Of a stretch of 64,000 bases of DNA, positions 17,861 to 26,317 are shown piece after piece. A program made the translations under genes and the position numbers. How positions within the stretch are numbered: the first letter of the stretch is position 1; every line of letters starts with the position of its first letter. This stretch comes from Cellulomonas cellasea. GTDB lineage: Bacteria; Actinomycetota; Actinomycetes; Actinomycetales; Cellulomonadaceae. Where the stretch lies: NCBI RefSeq assembly GCF_006538745.1, contig NZ_BJLR01000013.1:124001-188000 (forward strand). The letters are read 5' to 3'. The notes under the pieces are model-generated. The model worked only from the letters and a program-made list of their open reading frames with translations, searched no databases and was not told the DNA's origin.

Positions 17861-17952
17861 GCGTCGGACCGCGCGAGTACGGTGCGCACCACTGACCCCA
17901 CGGCGAGCTCCGCGACGAGCTCCCCGACGAACTGACGTCACAAGGAGCTGGC

Positions 17953-18489
17953 ATGGCTGGTGAGACCGTCATCACGGTGGTAGGGAACCTGACCGGGGAC
18001 CCCGAGCTGCGCTTCACCCCCTCGGGTGCGGCCGTGGCGAACTTCACCGTGGCCTCGACCCCTCGCACGTTCGACCGCCAGTCCAACGAGTGGAAGGACG
18101 GCGACACGCTGTTCCTGCGCTGCTCGGTGTGGCGTGAGGCGGCGGAGAGCGTCGCGGAGTCCCTGACCAAGGGGACCCGCGTCATCGTGCAGGGCCGTCT
18201 CGTGCAGCGCTCCTACGAGACCCGCGAGGGCGAGAAGCGCACGGTGTACGAGATGCAGGTCGACGAGGTCGGCCCGTCCCTCCGCTACGCGACCGCGAAG
18301 GTCACCCGGGCCCAGCGCTCGGGTGGCGGCGGCGGTGGCTTCGGCGGGGGCGGCGGTGGCGGCTTCAACGGGGGCGGCGGCGGTTACGGCGGCGGCGGTG
18401 GCGGCAACCAGCAGCAGGACGACCCGTGGGCCACGCCGGCCCCCGGCGGCGCCTCTGGTGGGTCGTTCTCCGACGAGCCCCCGTTCTGA
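17953..18489 (+). CDS. ssb: Single-stranded DNA-binding protein
   Basis: 178 aa. OB-fold domain (1-115: [46 protein letters not shown]). A long glycine-rich linker (about 119-157) follows. The tail ends in SDEPPF, the acidic tip that recruits replication and repair partners. Coats ssDNA as a tetramer. Located between rpsF and rpsR, the usual actinobacterial order. ATG with AAGGAG upstream. Confidence 0.97.
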   Translation: MAGETVITVVGNLTGDPELRFTPSGAAVANFTVASTPRTFDRQSNEWKDGDTLFLRCSVWREAAESVAESLTKGTRVIVQGRLVQRSYETREGEKRTVYEMQVDEVGPSLRYATAKVTRAQRSGGGGGGFGGGGGGGFNGGGGGYGGGGGGNQQQDDPWATPAPGGASGGSFSDEPPF

Positions 18490-18602
18490 CCTGAGCCCCA
18501 CCGGGCCGCCCTCCGGCGGCCCACCGGCCCAGCACCACTGACACACCCATCCCGGGGCATGGCAACTCCCCGGGCTCCAGGTACGTGAGAAGGAGCACCA
18601 CG

Positions 18603-18839
18603 ATGGCCAAGGCCGTTGTCCGCAAGCCCAAGAAGAAGATGAACCCGCTCAAGGCGGCGAAGATCGACGTCGTCGACTACAAGGACACTGCGCTGCTGCG
18701 CAAGTTCATCTCGGACCGCGGGAAGATCCGCGCGCGCCGAGTGACCGGTGTGTCCGTCCAGGAGCAGCGTGCGATCGCACGCGCCGTCAAGAACGCCCGC
18801 GAGATGGCACTCCTGCCGTACTCGTCGTCGGCACGCTGA
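18603..18839 (+). CDS. rpsR: 30S ribosomal protein S18
   Basis: 78 aa. The basic N-terminus ([20 protein letters not shown]) is followed by [20 protein letters not shown] and the typical [20 protein letters not shown]. There is no CXXC zinc motif in the N-terminal part, so this is a zinc-independent S18. ATG at 18603, with AGAAGGAGC upstream. The frame is open six codons earlier, but without a better ribosome site. Confidence 0.95.
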   Translation: MAKAVVRKPKKKMNPLKAAKIDVVDYKDTALLRKFISDRGKIRARRVTGVSVQEQRAIARAVKNAREMALLPYSSSAR

Positions 18840-18855
18840 GAAGGAGGCGACACTC

Positions 18856-19305
18856 ATGGCCAAGCTCATCCTGACCCACGAGGTCACCGGTCTCGGTGCC
18901 CCGGGTGACGTCGTCGAGGTGAAGGACGGGTACGCCCGTAACTACCTCGTGCCCCGTTCCCTCGCGACGCCCTGGACCAAGGGCGCCGAGAAGGAGATCA
19001 CCGCGATCCGCAAGGCTCGCAAGGCGCGCGAGATCGAGAGCCTCGAGGGTGCCCAGGCGGTGCGCGACTCGCTGCAGTCGAAGCCCGTCGTCGTCACCGC
19101 GAAGGCCGGCGAGTCGGGCCGTCTGTTCGGTGCGATCACGACCGCGGAGATCGCGGACGCGGTCAAGGCGAACGGCGCCCAGACGGTCGACAAGCGCAAG
19201 ATCGAGATCGGTCAGCCCATCAAGGCGACCGGCGAGTACAAGGTGCAGGTCCGCCTGCACGCCGAGGTCTCGGCCACGGTGACCGTCAAGGTCGTCGCTG
19301 CCTGA
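18856..19305 (+). CDS. rplI: 50S ribosomal protein L9
   Basis: 149 aa. The N-terminal rRNA-binding domain has [20 protein letters not shown] and [15 protein letters not shown] long connecting helix ([18 protein letters not shown]) and a C-terminal domain ([16 protein letters not shown]) follow. AGAAGGAGGCGAC precedes the ATG, 16 bases after rpsR. Last gene of the operon. Confidence 0.97.
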   Translation: MAKLILTHEVTGLGAPGDVVEVKDGYARNYLVPRSLATPWTKGAEKEITAIRKARKAREIESLEGAQAVRDSLQSKPVVVTAKAGESGRLFGAITTAEIADAVKANGAQTVDKRKIEIGQPIKATGEYKVQVRLHAEVSATVTVKVVAA

Positions 19306-19323
19306 CCTGCTCGGACGCGTGAC

Positions 19324-19358
19324 ACGAGGCCGGTGCCCCTGAGGGGTGCCGGCCTCGT
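19324..19358 (+). terminator. Terminator of the rpsF-rplI operon
   Basis: A 16-bp stem: ACGAGGCCGG-TG-CCCC pairs with GGGGTGCCGGCCTCGT through two G-U wobbles, with a tiny loop. It starts 18 bases after the rplI stop. Confidence 0.8.
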
Positions 19359-19430
19359 GCGTCGTGGGCACGGTGGCAGACCGGCGCGCCGCGTCGGGCG
19401 CGAGGGGGCGGACGCGGGCGACCGCCGGTG

Positions 19431-20753
19431 TCAGCGCGGCGTCGGGCCGTCGACCATCCACGCCGTGCCGCGCGCCCGGAGCGCCGTCGTCGCGGCCCGC
19501 GCCAGCATGAAGACGCCCCCGAACGCGATCCACAGCCACGCCAGCCCGAGCGCGCCGTCGGGGGCCCAGGCGCGCACGGCGAGGGCGCACGGCACGTAAG
19601 CGGCCACGGTCCACAGCCCGGCCCAGGCGAGGTACCGCCCGTCACCGGCGCCGATCAGGACGCCGTCGAGCACGAAGACCCAGCCGGCGAGGGGGAGGGC
19701 GGCGGCAGCGACGACGAGCCCGGCGACGACCGCGTCGCGCACGGCGGGATCCGAGGTGAACGGCCGGGCGAGCAGCGGGGCGGCCAGCGCGATGACGACG
19801 CCCAGCACCACGCCCGCCGCGACGCCCCAGGTGACGGTCCGGCGCAGCACGGCCCGGACCCGGCCCAGGTCACGGCTCCCGAGCGCGTGCCCGACGAGCG
19901 CCTGCGCCGCGATGGCGAGCGCGTCGAGCGCGAAGGCGGTGAGCCCCCAGACCGCGTTGACGACCTGGTGCCCGGCGAGCACCACGGGCCCGAGCCCGGT
20001 CGCGACCCACACGGTCAGCAGGATCGCGAGCCGCAGGGAGACGGTCCGCACGAGCAGCGGGGCGCCGGCGCGGGCCTGCGCGAGGATCCCGGCGGCCGCG
20101 GGGGACAGGGGAGCGCCGACGGCCCGGGCTCCGCGCAGGACGACCACGACGAGCACCGCCGCCATGCCGAGCTGCGCGACGGCCGTCCCGAGCCCCGACC
20201 CGGCGATCCCCATCCCGACGCCGTACACGAGGACGACGTTGAGGACCGCGTTGGCGACCGCTCCGGACGCGGCGACGACGAGCGGCGTGCGGGTGTCGAG
20301 GAGCCCGCGCAGCGCGCCGGTCGCGGCGAGGACGAGCAGCATCCCCGGGAGCCCTGGCGCGGACCAGCGCAGGTAGGTGACGGCGTGCCCGGCGACGGGC
20401 CCGTCGGCCCCGAGCGCCTCGACCGCCCACGGCGCGGCGCCCGCCAGGGCGGGCGCAAGCACGACGCCGAGCCCCGCGGCGAGCCACATCCCGTCGATGC
20501 CGAGCCGGAGCGCGGCGACCCGGTCGCCGGCGCCGAGGTGCCGGGCGACGGCGGCGGTCGTCGCGTACGCGAGGAAGACGCAGAGCCCGACGACGGTGAC
20601 GAGGACGGTCGACGCGAGCGCCAGCCCGGCGAGCTCGGGCGTCCCGAGGTGCCCGACGACGGCCGAGTCGACCAGCACGAACAGGGGCTCCGCGACGAGC
20701 GCGCCGAGGGCGGGGACGGCGAGCGCGAGGACCTGCCGGTCGAGGCTGGACAC
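19431..20753 (-). CDS. MATE-family efflux transporter
   Basis: 440 aa with about 12 membrane segments in two MATE repeats. DRQVLALAVPALGALVAEPLFVLVDSAVVGHLG is the family-typical first segment (LALAVPALG, DSAVVGHLG). AGHQVVNAVWGLTAFALDA marks the second half. It probably exports cationic drugs or metabolites using an ion gradient; DinF-like. GTG at 20753, with AGGGTGGA upstream, removes a 16-residue extension lacking support. It is transcribed away from dnaB. The shared 345-base space carries the DnaA-like boxes and SOS-like box described separately; no small gene is visible there. Confidence 0.88.
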   Translation of the reverse strand: MSSLDRQVLALAVPALGALVAEPLFVLVDSAVVGHLGTPELAGLALASTVLVTVVGLCVFLAYATTAAVARHLGAGDRVAALRLGIDGMWLAAGLGVVLAPALAGAAPWAVEALGADGPVAGHAVTYLRWSAPGLPGMLLVLAATGALRGLLDTRTPLVVAASGAVANAVLNVVLVYGVGMGIAGSGLGTAVAQLGMAAVLVVVVLRGARAVGAPLSPAAAGILAQARAGAPLLVRTVSLRLAILLTVWVATGLGPVVLAGHQVVNAVWGLTAFALDALAIAAQALVGHALGSRDLGRVRAVLRRTVTWGVAAGVVLGVVIALAAPLLARPFTSDPAVRDAVVAGLVVAAAALPLAGWVFVLDGVLIGAGDGRYLAWAGLWTVAAYVPCALAVRAWAPDGALGLAWLWIAFGGVFMLARAATTALRARGTAWMVDGPTPR

Positions 20754-20791
20754 GGAACGTCCACCCTGTGAACTCCTGGCCAACTTTCTCC

Positions 20792-20942
20792 TTGTCCACA
20801 CCGGTGCACGGCGTCCGCGCCGGTGAGAGGCGTCTTACCGGCGGTCTTTCCCCATTGTCCACAGGCCTGTCCACGACCTGTGCACAGTGTCGTGAGGGGG
20901 GTCCACAAGCGCCGTCCGGTTGTCCCCAGGCCCTGTGGACGG
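20792..20942. promoter_or_regulatory. Cluster of DnaA-box-like sequences upstream of dnaB
   Basis: Two perfect actinobacterial DnaA boxes TTGTCCACA (20792-20800, 20855-20863) and one single-mismatch box TTGTCCCCA (20920-20928). Further two-mismatch sites are CTGTCCACG 20867, CTGTGCACA 20878, GGGTCCACA 20899 and, on the minus strand, CCGTCCACA at 20942-20934. That is seven sites in 151 bases. This may be a DnaA-regulated promoter region or DnaA-titrating locus. It is not the usual dnaA-dnaN oriC. Confidence 0.6.
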
Positions 20943-21052
20943 CGTTCTTGGCGTGTCCGGAGGCAGCACCTTAGCCTCGCGTACGGCGCGGGCGATGATG
21001 CTCCCGGGGGCGTCCGAGAGGGACGACGCAGGAGCTTGTCAGTATCTCCTGA

Positions 21053-21068
21053 TAGAACACATGTTCGA
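21053..21068. promoter_or_regulatory. SOS-like (LexA) box before dnaB
   Basis: TAGAAC-ACAT-GTTCGA matches the mycobacterial LexA pattern TCGAAC-N4-GTTCGA in all but one position, with a perfect GAAC/GTTC core. It ends 30 bases before the dnaB start. The preceding TTGTCAGTATCTCCTGATAG is AT-rich and promoter-like. Control of dnaB by LexA is inference. Confidence 0.5.
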
Positions 21069-21098
21069 CAACGTGCGCGGTGGAGTCGGGGGAAGTCT

Positions 21099-23504
21099 GT
21101 GACGATCGAGGAGCTCGAGTACGGCGCGCCGTCGGACGGCGTGCGCGCTGGAGGCGGCTACGACCGGACCCCGCCGCAGGACGTCGCCGCGGAGCAGAGC
21201 GTCCTCGGCGGCATGATGCTGTCGAAGGACGCGATCGCCGACGTCGTCGAGCAGCTGCGCGGCACCGACTTCTACCGCCCGGCGCACGAGGCCATCTACG
21301 ACGCGATCCTCGACCTGTACGGCCGCGGCGAGCCGGCCGACGCCGTCACGGTCGCCGACGAGCTGACCAAGCGCGGCGACATGACCCGCATCGGCGGGGC
21401 TCCCTACCTGCACACGCTCATCTCGGCGGTCCCCACCGCGGCCAACGCCGGGTACTACGCGCGCATCGTGCGCGAGCGTGCCGTGCTGCGCCGCCTCGTC
21501 GAGGCCGGGACCCGCATCGTCCAGCTCGGGTACGCGACCGACGGCGGCGACGTCGACGAGATCGTCAACAACGCCCAGGCCGAGGTCTACGCCGTCACCG
21601 AGCGCCGGACCACCGAGGACTACCACCGCCTCGGCGAGGTCATCGGCGGCACGGTCGACGAGATCGAGGCCGCCGGCCACCGCGGCGAGGGCATGATCGG
21701 CGTGCCCACGGGGTTCGCGGACCTCGACCGGCTGACCAACGGGCTGCACCCGGGGCAGATGATCGTCATCGCCGCGCGTCCGGCAATCGGGAAGGCGCTC
21801 GCGCTCGACACCCCGCTGCCCACGCCGACCGGCTGGACGACGATGGGTGAGGTGCAGGTCGGCGACGAGCTGCTCGCCGCCGACGGCACCCGCACGACCG
21901 TCGTCGCAGCGACCCCGGTCATGTCCGGGCGCCCGTGCTACCGGGTCACGTTCGACGACGGGACGACGATCGTCGCGGACGCGCAGCACGAGTGGGCGAC
22001 CCGGACGCGGGCTGAGCGGCGGCTGCCCGGAGGAGCCCCGGCCGCCGTGCGGACCACCCAGGAGCTCGCCGCGACCGTCCGCTGCGTCACGGCCGACGGC
22101 CGAGCGAACCACTCCGTCGAGACCGCCGCCCCGCTCGCGCTCCCGGACGCCGACCTGCCGGTCGACCCGTACGCGCTGGGCGTGTGGCTGGGTGACGGCC
22201 ACTCAGCATCGGCCCGTTTCACGTCGGCGGACCCGGAGATCGCGATGCGGATCGAGGGACGAGGGCTGGTCGCGCAGCAGACGGGGGTCACCGACGGAGC
22301 CGCGCGGGTCTACACGCTCGGCCTTCCGGCAGGCGACGAGGGCATCGTGCGCCTGCTGCGCGGGCTCGGCGTCCTCGGGAACAAGCACATCCCCGCGACG
22401 TACCTGCGGGCGAGCGAGGCGCAGCGCCGCGAGCTGCTGGCCGGGCTGCTCGACACCGACGGCACCGTCAACCCGACCGGGAGCCCGCAGTTCACGGTCA
22501 CCAGCCGCCGGCTCGCCGAGGACGTCCGCGAGCTCGTGCACTCGCTGGGGTACCGGACCGGCTGGTCGACGCGCACCGTCCGCGGTCGGAGCGCAGAGTC
22601 GTCCACCGCGTTCACGATCACCTTCACGACGGACGACGACGTGTTCGCGCTCGAGCGCAAGCGCCTCGTCCACAAGGAGCGCCGGCGGCCGTCGACCCCA
22701 CGGTTGCGCCAGCGCATGATCGTCTCCGTCGAGCCGATCGAGAGCGTCCCGGTCCGCTGCGTCGAGATCGACCACCCGGAGCACCTGTACCTCGCCAGCC
22801 GGTCGATGATCCCCACCCACAACTCGACGCTCGGCATCGACATCGTGCGGTCGGCCGCGATCAAGCACAACCAGGCCGCCGTCGTGTTCTCGCTCGAGAT
22901 GAGCCGCAACGAGATCACGATGCGTCTGCTGTCCGCCGAGGCGCGCATCCACCTGCAGAAGATGCGCACCGGCCAGATGGGCGAGGACGACTGGCAGAAG
23001 CTCGCGGCCACGATGGGCAAGATCTCCGAGGCGCCGCTGTTCATCGACGACTCGCCCAACATGTCGCTCATGGAGATCCGCGCCAAGTGCCGGCGGCTCA
23101 AGCAGCGCCACGACCTCAAGCTCGTCGTGATCGACTACCTCCAGCTCATGTCGTCGGGCAAGCGCGTCGAGTCCCGCCAGCAGGAGGTCTCAGAGTTCTC
23201 GCGTGCGCTCAAGCTGCTCGCCAAGGAGCTCGAGGTCCCGGTCATCGCGATCTCCCAGCTGAACCGTGGGCCTGAGCAGCGCACGGACAAGCGACCGGCG
23301 ATGAGCGACCTTCGCGAATCTGGCTCCATCGAGCAGGACGCCGATATGGTGATACTTTTGCATCGTGAGGATGCATATGAGAAGGAATCACCTCGAGCTG
23401 GTGAGGCCGACCTCATTGTTGCGAAGCACAGAAATGGTCCTACCGACACGATCACGGTCGCTTTCCAGGGGCATTACTCACGATTCGTGGACATGCAGGC
23501 TTAG
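21099..23504 (+). CDS. dnaB: Replicative DNA helicase DnaB, intein-containing precursor
   Basis: 801-aa precursor: 232-aa N-extein, 343-aa intein, 226-aa C-extein; the spliced helicase would be 458 aa. The N-domain begins PQDVAAEQSVLGGMMLS. The RecA core has Walker A split as RPAIGK / STLG by the intein, Walker B VVIDYLQLMSS, and the C-terminal EQDADMVILLHREDAYEK and GPTDTITVAFQGHYSRF. It unwinds DNA at the replication fork. GTG at 21099 gives VTIEELEYG, with GGGGGAA upstream. The last 65 or so codons (from about 23308) abruptly use AT-rich synonymous codons, although the protein sequence stays canonical. Confidence 0.95.
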   Translation: MTIEELEYGAPSDGVRAGGGYDRTPPQDVAAEQSVLGGMMLSKDAIADVVEQLRGTDFYRPAHEAIYDAILDLYGRGEPADAVTVADELTKRGDMTRIGGAPYLHTLISAVPTAANAGYYARIVRERAVLRRLVEAGTRIVQLGYATDGGDVDEIVNNAQAEVYAVTERRTTEDYHRLGEVIGGTVDEIEAAGHRGEGMIGVPTGFADLDRLTNGLHPGQMIVIAARPAIGKALALDTPLPTPTGWTTMGEVQVGDELLAADGTRTTVVAATPVMSGRPCYRVTFDDGTTIVADAQHEWATRTRAERRLPGGAPAAVRTTQELAATVRCVTADGRANHSVETAAPLALPDADLPVDPYALGVWLGDGHSASARFTSADPEIAMRIEGRGLVAQQTGVTDGAARVYTLGLPAGDEGIVRLLRGLGVLGNKHIPATYLRASEAQRRELLAGLLDTDGTVNPTGSPQFTVTSRRLAEDVRELVHSLGYRTGWSTRTVRGRSAESSTAFTITFTTDDDVFALERKRLVHKERRRPSTPRLRQRMIVSVEPIESVPVRCVEIDHPEHLYLASRSMIPTHNSTLGIDIVRSAAIKHNQAAVVFSLEMSRNEITMRLLSAEARIHLQKMRTGQMGEDDWQKLAATMGKISEAPLFIDDSPNMSLMEIRAKCRRLKQRHDLKLVVIDYLQLMSSGKRVESRQQEVSEFSRALKLLAKELEVPVIAISQLNRGPEQRTDKRPAMSDLRESGSIEQDADMVILLHREDAYEKESPRAGEADLIVAKHRNGPTDTITVAFQGHYSRFVDMQA
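21795..22823 (+). other. Class 3-type intein with LAGLIDADG homing endonuclease in DnaB
   Basis: 343 aa inserted between Lys232 of RPAIGK and the STLG of the Walker A loop. It starts with Ala (ALALDTPLPTPTGW) instead of Cys/Ser. It has the W-C-T triplet of class 3 inteins: Trp67 in block B (ADAQHEWATR), Cys322 in block F (VRCVEIDHPEHLYLAS) and Thr341 in block G (IPTHN). It ends His-Asn and is followed by Ser. In this class the block F Cys starts splicing through a branched intermediate. Both endonuclease motifs keep their acids (LGVWLGDG, LLAGLLDTDG), so homing may still work. Confidence 0.92.
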
Positions 23505-23610
23505 GTATACAGCGCCGACGTGCAGTCGTCGAGATGCAAGTGTCGAGTTCCCCCGTACTTTGAAAATCCGCGACAACTTCATCCGATACAGCCGCTGAAC
23601 GAATGACACG
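23308..23610. other. Low-GC segment: dnaB 3' end and following spacer
   Basis: From about 23308 the dnaB codons switch to forms such as CTT, GAA, TCT, ATA, TTG, CAT and TAT, while still encoding the standard C-terminus. The spacer to about 23610 stays AT-rich (GTACTTTGAAAATCC). GC recovers before the TetR gene. This looks like a patch from a lower-GC donor, for instance left by an element that inserted at and restored the end of dnaB. No integrase gene remains. Confidence 0.6.
23528..23590 (+). repeat. Dyad-associated repeat, copy A
   Basis: GTCGAGATGCAAG (23528-23540) is followed directly by TGTCGAG, eight bases, TACTTTGAA, A, ATCCGC (23541-23571), and then ATCCGATAC. The second part matches the copy at 29300 without gaps. 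The left inverted arm seen in the other copies is degenerate here. Confidence 0.7.
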
Positions 23611-23684
23611 TGGGGCGCGCGCCGATGGGTCGTGAGTGGAGCGGCACCCTTACTGCGGGGACCGGCGCCGTCTGCGGCGTGGGG

Positions 23685-24266
23685 CTACCGGGTCGCCCAC
23701 CCGGTGTGAATCAGGGCGTTGATCCCTGGGCGGGAGGACTCGTCGGCCATGGCGGCGGCGCCGACCCAGGCGATCGCGAGCGTGGCGAGGAAGAGGTCGC
23801 GTGCGCGTACGTCGCTGCGGGCGCTGCCCTCGCGCTGGGCGGCGGCCAGGAACGTGTCGGTGGTGGTGATGTAGCCCTGGCAGGTCAGGGCGAGGGGGGA
23901 GGCTTCCTCGGACACGGCATCGCGCAGGGGGCCAGGCAGGCCGTCGAAGGCGCTGGCCCACTCGACCAGGGCGGTGAGCCACCGCTGCAGCGAGGTGGCC
24001 GCGTCGCTGGAGCTCGCGGCGATGTCGTCGAGCTCGCGGGTGAGGTGGTCCTCGCGCTCGGCGAGAAGCGCTGCCAGGAGCGCTGCCCGGTTGGGGAAGT
24101 GGCGGTAGAGAGTGCCGGGCCCGATGCCTGCGCTCTTGGCGATCTGGTCGAGAGACCCGGTGACCCCGTGCTCGCTGAAGTGCTGCTCGGCGACCTGCAG
24201 GATCCGGTCGCGGTTGCGCCGCGCGTCCGCGCGCGGAGGGCGGGCGGCGCCGGTCGTGCTCGTCAT
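23685..24266 (-). CDS. TetR-family transcriptional regulator
   Basis: 193 aa. N-terminal HTH: RADARRNRDRILQVAEQHF, then IAKSAGIGPGTLYRHFPNR as recognition region; the C-terminal ligand domain is helical. ATG at 24266, with AAGGAAG upstream. Divergent from the F420-type reductase gene. The space between them holds two GGAGA-N3-TCTCC palindromes, so it most likely represses itself and the redox genes. Closely resembles the TetR at 53225 in the HTH (RADAxRNR, GTLYRHFPxRxALxAA). Confidence 0.9.
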   Translation of the reverse strand: MTSTTGAARPPRADARRNRDRILQVAEQHFSEHGVTGSLDQIAKSAGIGPGTLYRHFPNRAALLAALLAEREDHLTRELDDIAASSSDAATSLQRWLTALVEWASAFDGLPGPLRDAVSEEASPLALTCQGYITTTDTFLAAAQREGSARSDVRARDLFLATLAIAWVGAAAMADESSRPGINALIHTGWATR

Positions 24267-24289
24267 CACACGGGCTTCCTTTGACAAGC

Positions 24290-24333
24290 GGAGAGTGTCT
24301 CCCTAGCGTGGGAGACAAGAGGAGACTATCTCC
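24290..24333. promoter_or_regulatory. Paired TetR operators
   Basis: GGAGA-GTG-TCTCC (24290-24302) and GGAGA-CTA-TCTCC (24321-24333), centres 31 bases apart. A further GGGAGACA (24310-24317) complements TGTCTCCC (24296-24303). They lie between the divergent TetR and reductase starts. The same 13-bp pattern recurs twice at 53167-53202. Confidence 0.75.
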
Positions 24334-24377
24334 CTTTATCTCCGTACGTCGCACGCGACACACCACGAAGGGCTCTC

Positions 24378-25121
24378 ATGCGGATCGGCATCATCGGAGC
24401 GGGCAACATCGGGACGATCCTCGCCCGGCGGCTGGCCCGCGTCTGCCACGACGTCTCGATCGCGAACTCCCGGGCCCCCGAGACCGTCCCAGCAGCAGCC
24501 CTGAGCACGGGAGCCCGGGCTGTGTGGGCGGCCGACGCGACCGCGGGTGCGGACGTGGTGATCGTGTCGGTCAACCTCGGGCAGATCCCCACCGTGGCCG
24601 ACCTCGTGGCGAAGGCGCCGTCGGGGGCGGTCGTCCTGGACACCTCGAACTACTTCCCGCACCGTGACGGGGTCATCGAGGGCCTGGGTGCCGGGCAGAA
24701 CGAGAGCGCGTGGGTGCAGGCGCAGTACCGGCGCCCGCTCGTCAAGGTGTGGAACACCATCACGACGGCGTCGTTCGCGGACAAGGCCACGCCGGTGGGC
24801 GCCCCGGGGCGCATCGCACTGCCGGTGGCGGCCGACGACGACGCCCAGCGCGAGGTCGGGATGGAGCTCGTGGAGCAGACCGGGTTCGACGCGTTCGACG
24901 CCGGCGTGATTGCGGATTCCTGGCGCCAGCAGCCGGGCACCCCCGCGTACACGACGGATCTGACCGCGGAGCAGCTGCCCGCGGCCCTCGCGGCGGCCGA
25001 CGCGGCCCGCGCGGCCCGCCGGCGCGACCTGATGATGGAGATCCTCCTCGAGCGGGCCGAGCCCGACGGCACCCTGCCCGGCCCGGACTTCCAGCTCGCT
25101 TCCACCCGGCTGCTCTTCTGA
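24378..25121 (+). CDS. NADPH-dependent F420 reductase-like dinucleotide-binding protein
   Basis: 247 aa. The Rossmann motif at the very start (MRIGIIGAGNIGTILARRLA) and the following SNSRAPETV-type segment (IANSRAPETVPAAA) match the predicted dinucleotide-binding family COG2085 that includes NADPH:F420 oxidoreductases. VLDTSNYFPHRDG and VKVWNTITT lie in the core. GAAGGG precedes the ATG. First gene of the TetR-controlled module. Whether it uses F420 or another acceptor cannot be told from sequence. Confidence 0.82.
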   Translation: MRIGIIGAGNIGTILARRLARVCHDVSIANSRAPETVPAAALSTGARAVWAADATAGADVVIVSVNLGQIPTVADLVAKAPSGAVVLDTSNYFPHRDGVIEGLGAGQNESAWVQAQYRRPLVKVWNTITTASFADKATPVGAPGRIALPVAADDDAQREVGMELVEQTGFDAFDAGVIADSWRQQPGTPAYTTDLTAEQLPAALAAADAARAARRRDLMMEILLERAEPDGTLPGPDFQLASTRLLF

Positions 25122-25171
25122 GCCGCGGGGACGTGCGCACCATGGGGAAACCAGACGAAGGCGGTCGTGCG

Positions 25172-26140
25172 ATGAAGCGGTGGCAGGCGGCGGAGTTCGG
25201 AGAGGTCGAGCGGGTGCTCCGCCTGGAGGACGTGCCCGTACCTACGCCGGGGCCGGGGGAGGCGTTGGTTCGGGTGCTCGCCGCGAGCCTGGCGCTGCCC
25301 GACCTGATGATGCTCCGCGGTGAGTACCCGCTGGTCCCGGCACCGCCCGTCACGCCCGGGCAGGAGGTCGTCGGCATCGTCGAGCAGGCCACCGACGGCT
25401 TCCCCTACGCGCCCGGGACGCAGGTCGTCGGCGGCGCCCTGACCGGCGGCCTGGCCGAGTTCGCGCTCGTGCCTGGCTGGAGCGCGATGCCGGTCATGGA
25501 CGGGCTCAGCATCGAGCAGGCCGTGGGGTTCGTCGGGTCGTTCCACGTCGCGCACATCGGGCTGCACCACCGCGCCGGCATGCGGGCAGGGGAGGTGCTG
25601 CTGGTCGTCGGTGGGGCCGGCCGCACCGGCTCCGCGGCGATCCAGGTCGGCAAGGCTCTCGGGGCGACCGTCATCGCGACCGCCCGCACGCAGGCGAAAG
25701 CGCGGTTCTGCGAGGAGCAGGGCGCGGACCTCGTCGTCGACCTCGCCGATCCCACCGCGGCCGCCGCCATCGCCGAGCTGACCGGCGGGCGGGGTGTCGA
25801 CGTCGTCTACGACACCGTCGGCGGGGACGCGTACACCCAGGCGACCACGGTCCTCGCCCGCTCGGGCGCGCGCGTCCTGATCGTGGGCTTCGCGAGCGGC
25901 ACGCCGGCCCGCCCCGACGGGCAGGACCTGCTGTCCCGGGACTACGCCGTCATCGGCACCCTGTCCTCCTTCCGTGACGACGCCGAGCGGACCGACACCC
26001 TCGAGGCTCTCGCCGCCATGCTGGCCACCGGCCGGATCGACCCGCCCGTGCACGCCGTGCACGCGTTCACGGACGTCCCGGAGGCGATGGCTCGACGTGC
26101 CGCGGACGCCTCCGGCCAGACCGTGGTGACCCTCACCTAG
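25172..26140 (+). CDS. Zinc-independent MDR quinone oxidoreductase / alcohol dehydrogenase-like
   Basis: 322 aa medium-chain dehydrogenase. GroES-like N-domain (MKRWQAAEFGEVERVLRLED, VTPGQEVVGIVE); NADP-binding VVGGAGRTGSAAIQVGKALG. The catalytic and structural zinc cysteines of true alcohol dehydrogenases are absent, pointing to the zeta-crystallin/quinone oxidoreductase branch. ATG at 25172 (GAAGGCGG upstream) gives a canonical N-terminus; an in-frame ATG at 25142 is an alternative. Follows the F420-type reductase by 50 bases, likely the same transcript. Confidence 0.85.
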   Translation: MKRWQAAEFGEVERVLRLEDVPVPTPGPGEALVRVLAASLALPDLMMLRGEYPLVPAPPVTPGQEVVGIVEQATDGFPYAPGTQVVGGALTGGLAEFALVPGWSAMPVMDGLSIEQAVGFVGSFHVAHIGLHHRAGMRAGEVLLVVGGAGRTGSAAIQVGKALGATVIATARTQAKARFCEEQGADLVVDLADPTAAAAIAELTGGRGVDVVYDTVGGDAYTQATTVLARSGARVLIVGFASGTPARPDGQDLLSRDYAVIGTLSSFRDDAERTDTLEALAAMLATGRIDPPVHAVHAFTDVPEAMARRAADASGQTVVTLT

Positions 26141-26252
26141 CCCGCCCATGTGCAGGCATCCACGTAGCCCACGGCCCGGGGCCGCACCTTGACTGACTCG
26201 CTCGTAGGGCCACCACCGGTCAACCTGCGACGCTCACCGGCGGTCCATCAGT

Positions 26253-26291
26253 CGTGCATCTCGACACGAGATGCACGATGGTTTGAAGATC
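26253..26291 (+). repeat. Dyad-associated repeat, copy B
   Basis: CGTGCATCTCG (26253-26263), ACA, and the exact complement CGAGATGCACG (26267-26277), running into ATGGTTTGAAGATC (to 26291). The right part aligns gap-free with the copies at 29245 and 29300. Located between the two redox modules. Confidence 0.75.
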
Positions 26292-26317
26292 GGGCCCGGA
26301 TACTTCAGGTACGACCC

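Noticed and set aside
20792-20942. Chromosomal origin (oriC)
   Set aside because: DnaA boxes are present, but the locus lies before dnaB, lacks dnaA/dnaN neighbours and an evident AT-rich unwinding element of oriC size. Better called a DnaA-box cluster.
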